In this document: piece after piece, positions 23,702-31,738 of the stretch
Layout: every line of letters begins with the position of its first letter
Numbering within the stretch: position 1 is the stretch's first letter
Origin: an uncultured Faecalibacterium sp.
Lineage (GTDB): Bacteria > Bacillota > Clostridia > Oscillospirales > Ruminococcaceae
Assembly (NCBI GenBank): GCA_934525405.1
Contig: CAKSZF010000010.1
Span: 1 to 34,623 of the forward strand
Length of the DNA stretch: 34,623 nucleotides
Direction: 5' to 3'
Translations under genes and position numbers: made by a program
Notes under the pieces: model-generated
Told to the model about the DNA's origin: nothing
Databases searched by the model: none
Seen by the model: only the letters and a program-made list of their open reading frames with translations

Positions 23702-24267
23702 TTTGTGCCGCCTTTCTTCCCCTGTCCTGCCGCGTAGGCCAGCACCCCGGCTACGCCGCAAATCAAAATGCAGCAGATGGAGGAAAACTTTACCGCCAGC
23801 ACAGAGCAACCCACCATAGCCGCCAGAACCACCGCCACCACTGCCGTGTTGAAGGGGGTGCGCTGCAAATTTTTAAGCATCTTGACCCCTGCGGACAGGA
23901 TCAGATAAATGACGCATGCCTGAATGCCCTTAAATGCATTCGCCACCACCGTCAGCTGCAAAAAGCGGTCGAAGAACAGCGAAATAAGGTAGATGACTGC
24001 AAAGGACGGCAGGCACACTGCCAGAGTGGAAGCCGCCGCACCGGCAGCACCAGCCAGCTTATAGCCGATATAGGTGGCGCTGTTCACCGCCACAGGGCCG
24101 GGGGTGGACTCGGCAATGGCGACCATATCCAGAAATTCCTCCCGGGTGAGCCAGCGCTTTTTTTCTACAAATTCGTGCTCCAGCAGCGCTACCATGGCAT
24201 AGCCGCCGCCAAAGGTAAAGGCACCAATCTTAAAAAAAGTGCCGAACAATTCTCCGGTTTTAGACAT
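23698..24267 (-). CDS. Chromate transporter family (CHR) half-size protein 1
   Basis: A 189-residue partner of the following gene with FTFGGGYAMVALLEHEFVE, the AESTPGPVAVNSATYIG motif and several membrane helices. Start choice: the ATG at 24267 has GGAGGG with proper spacing; the ATG at 24273 touches that ribosome-binding site and is too close. The two halves likely assemble as a heterodimer. The gene lies 18 bp downstream of the acyl-ACP thioesterase gene. Confidence 0.9.
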   Translation of the reverse strand: MSKTGELFGTFFKIGAFTFGGGYAMVALLEHEFVEKKRWLTREEFLDMVAIAESTPGPVAVNSATYIGYKLAGAAGAAASTLAVCLPSFAVIYLISLFFDRFLQLTVVANAFKGIQACVIYLILSAGVKMLKNLQRTPFNTAVVAVVLAAMVGCSVLAVKFSSICCILICGVAGVLAYAAGQGKKGGTK

Positions 24268-24285
24268 AGGCATCCCTCCATGTTT

Positions 24286-25023
24286 TTACTGTTTGACCGG
24301 CTCCAGCTCCAGATAGCACTCGAAAGCCGTTTTATCCGCGTGCTTGGCAATAAAGTACCAGCCATCATCCGAGGGGGTGTAGAACACCTCCACCTGCTGT
24401 CCCATGGGGACTTCACGGTGATAGTTGATGGAAGCGAACTTCACAACATGATCGCGCATGACCTCCAGCGGCAGCGCGTCACAGACGATATCCAGATAAA
24501 AGGCGTTGTTGATGTGGTAGTGCAGGTCGCACTGGGAGTAGCGCGCCGTAAACAGGCCGGCGCTGGTCAGGCTGTCCCGGCGCTTATGCAGCAAAAGGGG
24601 CAGTTCCTCTTCCACCGTCTCGTTCCAATAGCCCTCCACCGTCCAGCCCGGCTGGCGCAGGATGTGTCCATCCTCAAGGCTGGACGTGATCCAGCGGCTG
24701 TCCACCATGGCTACCTCCTGCCCGGCTTCGTCCGTAAGGGTAGTGATGCGTTTGATAGAGCCGCGAATGCTCTTCTCTGAGCGGGAGCAAAGGGTCAAGG
24801 TCTCGCCACGGCGGGGCACACGGTTAAACCGCAGTGCCTGCTTGCCCACCAGAAACGCTACGCCGTGATCCTCAAAAAACTTATCGTCCATGCCAAACTT
24901 CCGAGCGTGCATGGAAGCAATCTGCTCCACATAACGCAGCAGGGCGCTGGCCTTGAGCAGGCTGTGGCAGTCTGCATCGGCATTTTCTACCACGGCGGTA
25001 CCTTGATAATAAAACTGTTCCAT
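24286..25023 (-). CDS. Acyl-ACP thioesterase (double hot-dog)
   Basis: The 245-residue protein resembles bacterial FatA/FatB-type acyl-ACP thioesterases: an N-terminal hot-dog half (LLRYVEQIASMHARKFGMD, VGKQALRFNRVPRRGETLTL) and a C-terminal half (YSQCDLHYHINNAFYLDIV). The DLHYHINN segment contains the Asn-His catalytic region. The enzyme releases free fatty acids from acyl carrier protein, influencing membrane lipid supply. ATG at 25023 follows TAGGAGGG. It heads a four-gene run with the two CHR proteins and the LOG-family protein, an association without an obvious metabolic logic. Confidence 0.9.
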   Translation of the reverse strand: MEQFYYQGTAVVENADADCHSLLKASALLRYVEQIASMHARKFGMDDKFFEDHGVAFLVGKQALRFNRVPRRGETLTLCSRSEKSIRGSIKRITTLTDEAGQEVAMVDSRWITSSLEDGHILRQPGWTVEGYWNETVEEELPLLLHKRRDSLTSAGLFTARYSQCDLHYHINNAFYLDIVCDALPLEVMRDHVVKFASINYHREVPMGQQVEVFYTPSDDGWYFIAKHADKTAFECYLELEPVKQ

Positions 25024-25042
25024 AGTCTTTCCCTCCTATCGG

Positions 25043-25079
25043 AAAAAGGCCGCCGCACCACGTCCGGGACGGCAGCCTT
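25043..25079 (-). terminator. Terminator of the pot operon
   Basis: Minus strand AAGGCTGCCG (complement of 25070-25079) pairs with CGGCGGCCTT (complement of 25046-25055) with one wobble, then TTT. It separates potD from the thioesterase gene. Confidence 0.7.
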
Positions 25080-25090
25080 AGTTGAAACGA

Positions 25091-26326
25091 TCAATACTGA
25101 TTGCGGGTCTTTCTGCGTACCTTGCGCCAGATATTGAAGCAAGCCAGTGCCAGCATAGCCAGCAGCAGCAGCAAAAACAGGTAGCTGCCGCCGCCCTCGT
25201 CGTAGCTCTTCATCTCGCTCCACTTCAGATCCAGCTCGCTGTTCACCTCATCGCTCAGGGCGGTGAACACCTTTTCGCGGGCGGCATCTTCCTCAGACGG
25301 ATAGGCGATCTCGCTGGTCTTCAGCTCCTCGTCCAGCACCTCCCATACATCGTGCATGGGAGTGGTGTAGCCGATATACTCGCTGTTGGCCTTGCCGATA
25401 TCGGTTTCACACATGAAGTTGATGAACATCTCGGCGGCTTCCTTGTGCTCGCTGGCAGCGGGCACAGCCATGCAATCCACCGAAAGCACACTGCCCTCCT
25501 CCGGGAACACCCAAGCCAGATCCGGGTTATCATCGATCATGGTGATGGCGTCGCCGGAGTAGTACACACCGATGGCAGCCTCGCCGCCGATCATCTTATC
25601 AAAGATTTCGTCCATGACGTAGGCCTGCACCAGCGGCTTCTGCGCCTTGAGCTCCTCTACCACCTCGTCCACCTCTTCCGGGGTGGCGGGGTTGATGCTG
25701 TGGCCGCTCTTGAACGCAGCGATGGCATAGGCATCGCGGCTGTTGTTGAACATCAGGATGTTGCCCGCATACTGCTCGTCCCACAGGTCTGCCCAGTAGG
25801 TAGGGGCTTCGTCTACCATAGTAGTGTTGTAGATGATACCGGTGGTACACAGCATATAGGGTACGGTGTAGGCGTTCTGCGGGTCGTAGTCCGGGTTGCG
25901 ATAGCCTGCATCGATCTTCTGGAAATTGGGGATATTGTCGTAGTCAAGGGGTGCAAGCATTCCCTCGTTGATCATCTTTGCCACCATGTAGTCGGAGGGG
26001 ATGATCACGTCGTAGTTGGCTGCGCCGGACTTGAGCTTGGCGTACAGGGACTCGTTGGAGTCGAAGGTGGTGTAGTTCACCTTGATGCCGGTCAGCTTTT
26101 CAAAGGCGGCCACCACGTCCACACTGTCGTCCGAACCGTTGGAGATGTACTCGCCCCAGTTGTAGACGTTCAGGGTGACGTTCTGTCCTTTAAAGCGGGT
26201 CCAGTCGTAATCATCCGACACCGAGACATCCTCGGTCACCTCAATAGTACCGGCGGCAAACACCGGCAATGCGGCGCACAGCGCCACAGCCAGCGTCAGC
26301 AGCAATGCAGCAATGCGTTTCATCAT
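25091..26326 (-). CDS. potD: Polyamine ABC transporter substrate-binding protein with C-terminal membrane anchor
   Basis: The 411-residue protein begins with a signal peptide (MMKRIAALLLTLAVALCAA then LPVFAAG) without a proper lipobox. The binding protein core shows LNVYNWGEYISNG, VNYTTFDSNESLYAKL, YDVIIPSDYMVAKM, VPYMLCTTGIIYNT and FINFMCETDIGKANSEYIGY, typical of spermidine/putrescine-binding proteins. Unusually, the C terminus has a hydrophobic segment (about 382-400) followed by a basic tail RKVRRKTRNQY, so it is probably held to the membrane at its C terminus instead of by a lipid. The ATG overlaps the potC stop (ATGATG), and GGAGGG precedes it. It is the last gene of potABCD; potD is predicted to deliver putrescine or spermidine. 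Confidence 0.93.
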   Translation of the reverse strand: MMKRIAALLLTLAVALCAALPVFAAGTIEVTEDVSVSDDYDWTRFKGQNVTLNVYNWGEYISNGSDDSVDVVAAFEKLTGIKVNYTTFDSNESLYAKLKSGAANYDVIIPSDYMVAKMINEGMLAPLDYDNIPNFQKIDAGYRNPDYDPQNAYTVPYMLCTTGIIYNTTMVDEAPTYWADLWDEQYAGNILMFNNSRDAYAIAAFKSGHSINPATPEEVDEVVEELKAQKPLVQAYVMDEIFDKMIGGEAAIGVYYSGDAITMIDDNPDLAWVFPEEGSVLSVDCMAVPAASEHKEAAEMFINFMCETDIGKANSEYIGYTTPMHDVWEVLDEELKTSEIAYPSEEDAAREKVFTALSDEVNSELDLKWSEMKSYDEGGGSYLFLLLLLAMLALACFNIWRKVRRKTRNQY

Positions 26327-27168
26327 GCGCCCTCCTCTCGCAGCGTTTTCTGATCCTTGCGGTAGCTGCGGCTCTCCATGGCATTGGACACCAGAATGAC
26401 ACTGAGGATGACCACGAACATGATGGTGGACAGTGCGTAGATCTCTGGGCTGACCTTCTTGCGGGTCATGGAGTAGATGGCAATGGGCAGGGTCTCCACC
26501 GTACCGCAGTTGAAGTAGGAGATCATGAAGTCGTCAATGGAATAGGTCAGGCAGATGAGGAAGGCTGACAGAATAGCGGGGCTGATCTCCGGCAGAATGA
26601 CCTTGAAGAAGGCCTGCCGGGGGTCGCAGCCCAGATCCAGCGCTGCCTCGTACAGCTTGATATCCAGCTGCTTGAGCTTGGGGCTTACGTTAAAGATAAC
26701 GTAAGGCACGTTGAACGCGATATGCGCAATGAGCAGCGTGGGCAGACCCATGATGTTGTCCGGCAGCCACGCGGACTGCGCAGCGAAGCGCTGGTAAGCC
26801 ACGAACAGCAGCATCAAGGAGATGCCGGTGATGATCTCCGGGTTGACCACCGGGATATAGGTGATGTTGGTCACCAGCAGACGGCTTTTGCGGCTCATGG
26901 AGGCAATGCCAAGGCTGGCTGCCGTGCCCAGCACCGTGGCGATGATGGCAGACAGGATGGCCACCTCAACGGATACCCACAGCGCATGAAGGATGGACGC
27001 ATTCGTGAACAGGCTGCGGTACCACTTGAGGGTGAAACCGGTGAATAGCGAATAGCCCTTGCTCTGGTTGAAGCTGAACACGATCATGTAGGCAATGGGC
27101 AGATACATGAAGCAGAAGAACAGGATGATGTAGACCCGCTGCATCAGGCGCAGATGTTTTGTTTTCAT
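26323..27168 (-). CDS. potC: Polyamine ABC transporter permease
   Basis: A 281-residue permease with six membrane segments and the binding-protein-dependent transport motif EAALDLGCDPRQAFFKVILP (the EAA loop that contacts PotA). The N terminus YIILFFCFMYLPIAYMIVFS and SYFNCGTVETLPIAIYSMTR are typical of PotC/YdcV-type proteins. Its start codon overlaps the potB stop by one base (TGATG) and its end overlaps potD, so translation is coupled through the operon. Confidence 0.95.
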   Translation of the reverse strand: MKTKHLRLMQRVYIILFFCFMYLPIAYMIVFSFNQSKGYSLFTGFTLKWYRSLFTNASILHALWVSVEVAILSAIIATVLGTAASLGIASMSRKSRLLVTNITYIPVVNPEIITGISLMLLFVAYQRFAAQSAWLPDNIMGLPTLLIAHIAFNVPYVIFNVSPKLKQLDIKLYEAALDLGCDPRQAFFKVILPEISPAILSAFLICLTYSIDDFMISYFNCGTVETLPIAIYSMTRKKVSPEIYALSTIMFVVILSVILVSNAMESRSYRKDQKTLREEGA

Positions 27169-27983
27169 CAGGATACGCCCTCCATTTCATCCTCGTCAAA
27201 GCTGGACGTAAAGCTCATGCACAGCAGCACGATGATCATCAGCACCAAGCTCATGGCAGAGCCGACGTTCAGGTTGTAGCTGTTGCCCAAAAACTGCATC
27301 TCGATCAAGTCACCGATCAGCAGATTAGAGCCGCCGCCCAGCATACGGCTGATGACAAAGGTAGACACTGCCGGCACAAACACCATAGTGATGCCGGTGC
27401 TGATGCCCGGCACGCTCATGGGGATGAGCACCCGCACAAGGGTCTTGGTAGTGTTTGCGCCAAGGTCCTGCGCAGCCTCCACAAGGCTCTGGTCGATCTT
27501 GGTCATGCTGGTGTACAGCGGCAGGATCATGTAGGGCACATAGTTATACACCATGCCCAGCACCACCGCGCCGGAGGTGTTTAGCATGGTATAGGGGCCA
27601 AGGCCAATAAAGCCCAGCAGGGTGTTCACCGGGCCATTGACGCTGAGCAGACCCATCCATGCGTAGGTGCGCAGCAGAAAGTTCATCCACATGGGCAGCA
27701 TGACCAGCATGAGCATGATGTGCTGCTTGTTCACCCGCAACCGGGACAGGAAATACCCCACCGGGAAGGCGATGACCAGACAGATAACGGTGGCAATAAG
27801 CGCCAGCAGCAGGCTGCGGGCAAACACCGAGCCGTAGCCGCTGATGGAGGTGAGGTTATTCAGGGTAAAGTTGCCCTCGGCGTCCGTCATGGCGTAGTAC
27901 ACCACAATGAACAAGGGCACAACGGTAAACAGCACCATCCATACAAAGTACGGATAGGCCAGCTTTTTATCATAAATCTTCAT
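27168..27983 (-). CDS. potB: Polyamine ABC transporter permease
   Basis: A 271-residue permease with six membrane helices and the EAA loop EAAQDLGANTTKTLVRVLIP, followed by SVPGISTGITMVFVPAVSTF. With PotC it forms the membrane channel of the polyamine importer. The start ATG at 27983 lies six bases after the potA stop codon, with its ribosome-binding site within the potA end. Confidence 0.95.
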   Translation of the reverse strand: MKIYDKKLAYPYFVWMVLFTVVPLFIVVYYAMTDAEGNFTLNNLTSISGYGSVFARSLLLALIATVICLVIAFPVGYFLSRLRVNKQHIMLMLVMLPMWMNFLLRTYAWMGLLSVNGPVNTLLGFIGLGPYTMLNTSGAVVLGMVYNYVPYMILPLYTSMTKIDQSLVEAAQDLGANTTKTLVRVLIPMSVPGISTGITMVFVPAVSTFVISRMLGGGSNLLIGDLIEMQFLGNSYNLNVGSAMSLVLMIIVLLCMSFTSSFDEDEMEGVS

Positions 27984-27989
27984 GGCACA

Positions 27990-29036
27990 TCACCCCTCGC
28001 TCCGCGCCATAATATGGATCTCGTTGGGGCCGATGCGCATACCAATGGTCTCGCCGGGGGTGCAGGCACGGGTGGAGTGGATCAGCCACTCGCGGCCTTC
28101 GCACTCCACGTGCATCTCAAAGTGCACGCCCTTGAAGATGACATCGTTCACCACGCCCACAAGCTGACCTTCCACAGGGGATACCACCTCGATATCCTCC
28201 GGGCGCACCACCACCTGCACGCTCTGCTCCCGGGCAAAGCCGCGATCCACGCAGGGGAAATCCACACCGGAGAAGGACACCAGGAAGTCCTTGTGCATCA
28301 CGCCGTCCACGATGTTGGAATCGCCGATAAAGTCCGCCACAAAGGCATTTTTCGGCTCGTTGTAGATATCCTCCGGGGTGCCGATCTGCTGCACCTTGCC
28401 GCCGTTCATGACCACGACGGTATCGGACATGGTAAGCGCTTCCTCCTGATCGTGGGTGACGTAGATAAAGGTGATGTTCATCTCGCGCTGCAGCCGCTTG
28501 AGTTCCAGCTGCATCTCCTTGCGCAGCTTCAGGTCCAGTGCGCCCAGCGGCTCGTCCAGCAGCAAAATCTCCGGCTCGTTGACCAGACTACGGGCAATGG
28601 CCACGCGCTGCTGCTGACCGCCGGACATCTGGCTGATGCTGCGGCGCTCGAAGCCCTTTAAGCCCACGACCTCCAGCATATCGCGCACCTTGCGGCGGAT
28701 AGTGTCCTCGTCCAGCTTTTTGAGCCGCAGACCAAAGGCCACGTTCTCGAACACGTTCAGGTGCGGGAACAGCGCGTATTTCTGGAACACGGTATTCACC
28801 GGGCGCTTGTAGGGCGGCACACCGGTAATGTCCTCCCCTTTCAGCAGCACCTTGCCGGCGTTCGGCTCCAGAAAGCCTGCGATCAGGCGCAGGGTGGTGG
28901 TTTTGCCGCAGCCGGAGGAACCGAGCAGCGTCACGAACTCCTTGTCATGGATATCCAGATTCAGCCCATCCAGAATGCGCTGTCCATCAAATTCCACTAC
29001 GATATCCCGCAGTGAAACGACCACCGAGTTGTCCAT
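27990..29036 (-). CDS. potA: Polyamine ABC transporter ATP-binding protein
   Basis: The 348-residue ATPase has Walker A GSSGCGKTTTLRLIAG, Q-loop VFQKYALFPHLNVFENV, signature MSGGQQQRVAIARSLV, Walker B ILLLDEPLGALDLKLR, and the switch region YVTHDQEEAL, followed by a C-terminal TOBE-like domain (about 240-348). It powers putrescine/spermidine uptake. ATG at 29036 follows AAGGAGGA. The frame stays open for 48 codons upstream, but that stretch is the transcribed leader with hairpins and has no ribosome-binding site, so it is not taken as coding. It is the first gene of the potABCD operon. Confidence 0.95.
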   Translation of the reverse strand: MDNSVVVSLRDIVVEFDGQRILDGLNLDIHDKEFVTLLGSSGCGKTTTLRLIAGFLEPNAGKVLLKGEDITGVPPYKRPVNTVFQKYALFPHLNVFENVAFGLRLKKLDEDTIRRKVRDMLEVVGLKGFERRSISQMSGGQQQRVAIARSLVNEPEILLLDEPLGALDLKLRKEMQLELKRLQREMNITFIYVTHDQEEALTMSDTVVVMNGGKVQQIGTPEDIYNEPKNAFVADFIGDSNIVDGVMHKDFLVSFSGVDFPCVDRGFAREQSVQVVVRPEDIEVVSPVEGQLVGVVNDVIFKGVHFEMHVECEGREWLIHSTRACTPGETIGMRIGPNEIHIMARSEG

Positions 29037-29068
29037 CTTATATGTTATCCTCCTTGTTCTCAGATACG

Positions 29069-29162
29069 AAAAAAGACAGGGAACCTGCCCCATCTTTTTT
29101 GCGTATAAGGGGTGCTCCGCCCCGCGCAGCAGCATGATTTTGCGCGGCGAGCTTACCCTGTC
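29069..29162 (-). promoter_or_regulatory. Attenuator-like leader of the pot operon
   Basis: On the minus strand GGCAGG (complement of 29084-29089) pairs with CCTGTC (complement of 29075-29080) over a three-base loop and is followed by six T (29069-29074), a terminator-like hairpin just before the potA ribosome-binding site. The very start of the leader carries GACAGGG (complement of 29156-29162), perfectly complementary to the 3' arm CCCTGTC, so it could block the terminator. A CCGCGCA/TGCGCGG hairpin lies between. I cannot assign it to a known riboswitch class. Confidence 0.45.
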
Positions 29163-29169
29163 ACGGTTT

Positions 29170-29198
29170 ATAATAAACAATCACAGTCGGATTGTCAA
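29170..29198 (-). promoter_or_regulatory. pot operon promoter
   Basis: Minus strand consensus TTGACA (complement of 29193-29198), 17-nt spacer, TATTAT (complement of 29170-29175); transcription should start near 29163. Confidence 0.82.
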
Positions 29199-29237
29199 TC
29201 ACTCTGCCGATGTTTGCCGAAACTTTATAAAAAGATG

Positions 29238-29275
29238 CAAAAAAATATACGCTGCACCTTGGTTTCGGTGCAGCG
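29238..29275 (-). terminator. Terminator of the Gld-like ABC operon
   Basis: Minus strand CGCTGCACC (complement of 29267-29275) pairs with GGTGCAGCG (complement of 29250-29258), followed by TATATTTTTTT. Confidence 0.8.
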
Positions 29276-29286
29276 CATCAAAGTGT

Positions 29287-30279
29287 TTATTCCTGCGTTT
29301 TCAGGTCGTTTTCCGTCAGCAGAAGGGCCTGCACAGTGCTGGTATCCACTGTGTATACCGAAGTATCGTTCCCAACTTGCAGATACCACCCGTCTGTGCC
29401 GCAGGCGTAGGCCAGCTGCACGGCAGAGCCGTCCTCGCTGGTGACTGTGGCGGTGAATACCGGTGCATCAAAGCCGCAGGCAGAAAAGTCTGCGTCCGTA
29501 GTCTGGGCGGTGGCATAGGTGCACAAGGCAGACAGCAGACTTTGCACCTTATCCTGCGCAAGGCTGGCGGTGGGGTCAGACGCCAGCCGCCACACCGTCT
29601 CGTAGGCGGAGGAAGAGGCGCTGTCTGCGTCCGTGCTGTCGGCGCTGTCGGTCGGCTCACTGACGGCGTTCAGTGTAACAGCTGTGCCGTCAGCCAGCGT
29701 GTAGGCCACCTGCGTAATGGCAGAAGCCGTGAACCCGGTGGGGCAGAAGCTGCCGAAAAGCCCGGTCTTATCCAGCTGGAAGCAGGCGGCTTTGTTGCCG
29801 CTGACGGTGTAGATGGCATCGTCCCCGGCTTTTTGCACATAGAGATCCCCGGTGACCGGGTTCTCTGCCCCGAAGGTCAGGGTGGTGCTCTGCCCTGCCG
29901 TCGTGACCGTGACGGTGAGCTGCGGGCTGTCCAGCCCGTAGTCCTCCCCTGCCTGCGGTGTCAGGCTGCGCTTGGCGTTCAGCGCCATCAGGGCGGTGCG
30001 CATGGTGTTGCAGGCGCTCTCGTCCAGATGATAGGCGGGGTCCTGTGCCAACTGCCAGCTGCCGCCGGAATATTGCAGGGTGTAAGTCTGGCCGTTATAG
30101 GTATACTCGATCTGCTCCAAGTCCTCGGCGGCAAAAGTGGAAAGTGGGATGCTGCCCTCGGCAGCGGCGCTGGTGGCCTGCTCGGCCTTGGCGTTGCTGC
30201 GCGTCACCGCCCACAGCGCCGCGCCCAGCAGCGCTGCCGCTGCCAGCAACACCAGCAGGACACGCTGTTTTGTTTTCAT
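29287..30279 (-). CDS. DUF4340-domain protein, membrane-anchored
   Basis: The 330-residue protein has one N-terminal membrane segment (MKTKQRVLLVLLAAAALLGA then ALWAV) and an extracytoplasmic part with repeated beta-rich units (IEYTYNGQTYTLQYSGGSW, GLDSPQLTVTV, GDLYVQKAGDDAIYTVSG, CGFDAPVFTATVTSEDGS). This matches the DUF4340 pattern, often found beside Gld-type ABC transporters. ATG at 30279 follows AAGGAGACCGCC. It is the last gene of a four-gene operon, ten bases after the gldG-like gene. Its function is unknown; it may belong to the transporter complex. Confidence 0.85.
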   Translation of the reverse strand: MKTKQRVLLVLLAAAALLGAALWAVTRSNAKAEQATSAAAEGSIPLSTFAAEDLEQIEYTYNGQTYTLQYSGGSWQLAQDPAYHLDESACNTMRTALMALNAKRSLTPQAGEDYGLDSPQLTVTVTTAGQSTTLTFGAENPVTGDLYVQKAGDDAIYTVSGNKAACFQLDKTGLFGSFCPTGFTASAITQVAYTLADGTAVTLNAVSEPTDSADSTDADSASSSAYETVWRLASDPTASLAQDKVQSLLSALCTYATAQTTDADFSACGFDAPVFTATVTSEDGSAVQLAYACGTDGWYLQVGNDTSVYTVDTSTVQALLLTENDLKTQE

Positions 30280-30289
30280 GGCGGTCTCC

Positions 30290-31723
30290 TTATCTGCGGC
30301 GGCGCAGCAGCACCACCACTGCCCCGGCAATGAGCACTGCCGCCGGGAGCACGAACACAAAGGTCAGCCCCAGTGCTGCGGCGGTGGAGCCTGCCACCGT
30401 GATGGGCTCGGCCTCCAGCGCCTTGGTGTCTACAAGGACATCCTGTCCTACCAGCGAGGCAGCACAGCCCTGCAAAAAAGTCAGGTTGCCGGGCATGGAC
30501 TGATAAAGCTGCTCGTTATCCATATTGGGACAGCCGATCCAGAGGACCTCGGCACTGGTGTCCTCGTTCCGCGCCCAGACGGCCAGCGCAAAGGGGCCGT
30601 CTGTGTCTCCGTCCTCCCGCTCCATGGTGGTAAGGTCGTTGATATCTGCCTTGGCATAGGCAGCGGAGGAACTGTTCAGCAGCGGCTCGGCGGTGACATC
30701 CTCGGTCTCGGTGACCGTGATGCCCTGCGCCACCGACAGCATCACATGGGTGTTGGTATTCACGCCGTTCAGCGCGGTGCTCTCGGTAGGCGTGCCGTAG
30801 TCCGGCAGCAGCGACCATGCAGAGTTATACAGCGCCTTGCTGCTGTCGCCCTCCACCACCATGCCCTCTGCGCGGGCAAGGCCGAACTGCGAAAGCACAG
30901 CATCCAGCTGCGGGGTCTGGGCGTAGACGCTGCTGGTCAAAAGCAGCTTGCCGCCCGCCGCCAGATAATCTTGCAGCTGGCTGATCTCATCCACAAGGCC
31001 GTCCCCTGCGGTAAAATCGGTGGTGGGTGCGTTGATGATGAGCAGGTCGCAGTCCTCCGGGATGGTGCATGTAAGCAGATCCAGCGGCTGGGCGTCGATA
31101 TTTTGGGCATCCAGTGCATCGGTCAGGGAGTCGGTCAGGGCCTGCTCGCCGTGGTTGGTGGTATAGTAAGCGTGGCTCTGCCCGGCTGCGGTGAGCTTAT
31201 AGATGGCAGAGGTGATCTGCTTTTCGCCGCCAAAGGTCACGCTGGCAGAGCCAGTGGTGTAGTAGTCGGTATAGTCGTACTCGTACAGGTCGGCGGCATC
31301 CAGCACGGTGCTGTTCTCCCCGCAGGTGACAATCAGACTGCCGGTGGAAACATTCTCTGCGCCATACTTTGCGGCAAAGGTTGGGTACAGGGTGGGGTCT
31401 TTCTGCTCCCAGCTCAGGTGCCCGCTCTCGGCGGCGTAGTGGTCCAGCAGCTTTGTGATGATGGTATCCTCGCTGCCGGTCTCGCAGAGATAATAGATGT
31501 GCACATCCTTTTCCAGCCCCTCCACCAGCGCTTTGGTGCTGTCGCTCAGGGTGTACATTTTAGCCTCGGAGAGGTCAAACTCGGTATACTTTGCAGGGAT
31601 TGCCCGCACCAGCAGGTTGAGCAGCACCGCCAGCACCAGCACTGCCGCCAGCATGGCGGTGGAAAGCAATCCGCTGCGGAACACCCTGCCCTTCTGAGAG
31701 GCTGCGTTCTTGTTCCATTTCAT
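30290..31723 (-). CDS. Gld-like ABC transporter auxiliary protein (GldG family)
   Basis: A 477-residue protein with an N-terminal membrane helix (LLSTAMLAAVLVLAVLLNLL), a large extracytoplasmic domain, and a C-terminal helix ending in RRRR. Segments such as EFDLSEAKMYTLSDSTKALV, YYTTNHGEQAL, CDLLIINAPTTDF and LQDYLAAGGKLLLTSSVYAQ are the pattern of the GldG/ABC-type uncharacterised transport proteins (IFT52-like fold). In Flavobacteria GldG acts with GldA and GldF in gliding; in Firmicutes the role is unknown. The permease gene ends 15 bp upstream. Confidence 0.85.
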   Translation of the reverse strand: MKWNKNAASQKGRVFRSGLLSTAMLAAVLVLAVLLNLLVRAIPAKYTEFDLSEAKMYTLSDSTKALVEGLEKDVHIYYLCETGSEDTIITKLLDHYAAESGHLSWEQKDPTLYPTFAAKYGAENVSTGSLIVTCGENSTVLDAADLYEYDYTDYYTTGSASVTFGGEKQITSAIYKLTAAGQSHAYYTTNHGEQALTDSLTDALDAQNIDAQPLDLLTCTIPEDCDLLIINAPTTDFTAGDGLVDEISQLQDYLAAGGKLLLTSSVYAQTPQLDAVLSQFGLARAEGMVVEGDSSKALYNSAWSLLPDYGTPTESTALNGVNTNTHVMLSVAQGITVTETEDVTAEPLLNSSSAAYAKADINDLTTMEREDGDTDGPFALAVWARNEDTSAEVLWIGCPNMDNEQLYQSMPGNLTFLQGCAASLVGQDVLVDTKALEAEPITVAGSTAAALGLTFVFVLPAAVLIAGAVVVLLRRRR

Positions 31724-31738
31724 CGTTGTAGCCTCCTC

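Noticed and set aside
29037..29180. N-terminal extension of PotA by 48 codons
   Set aside because: The region is the transcribed leader with promoter and hairpins; no ribosome-binding site precedes the upstream ATG codons, and the family start is at 29036.
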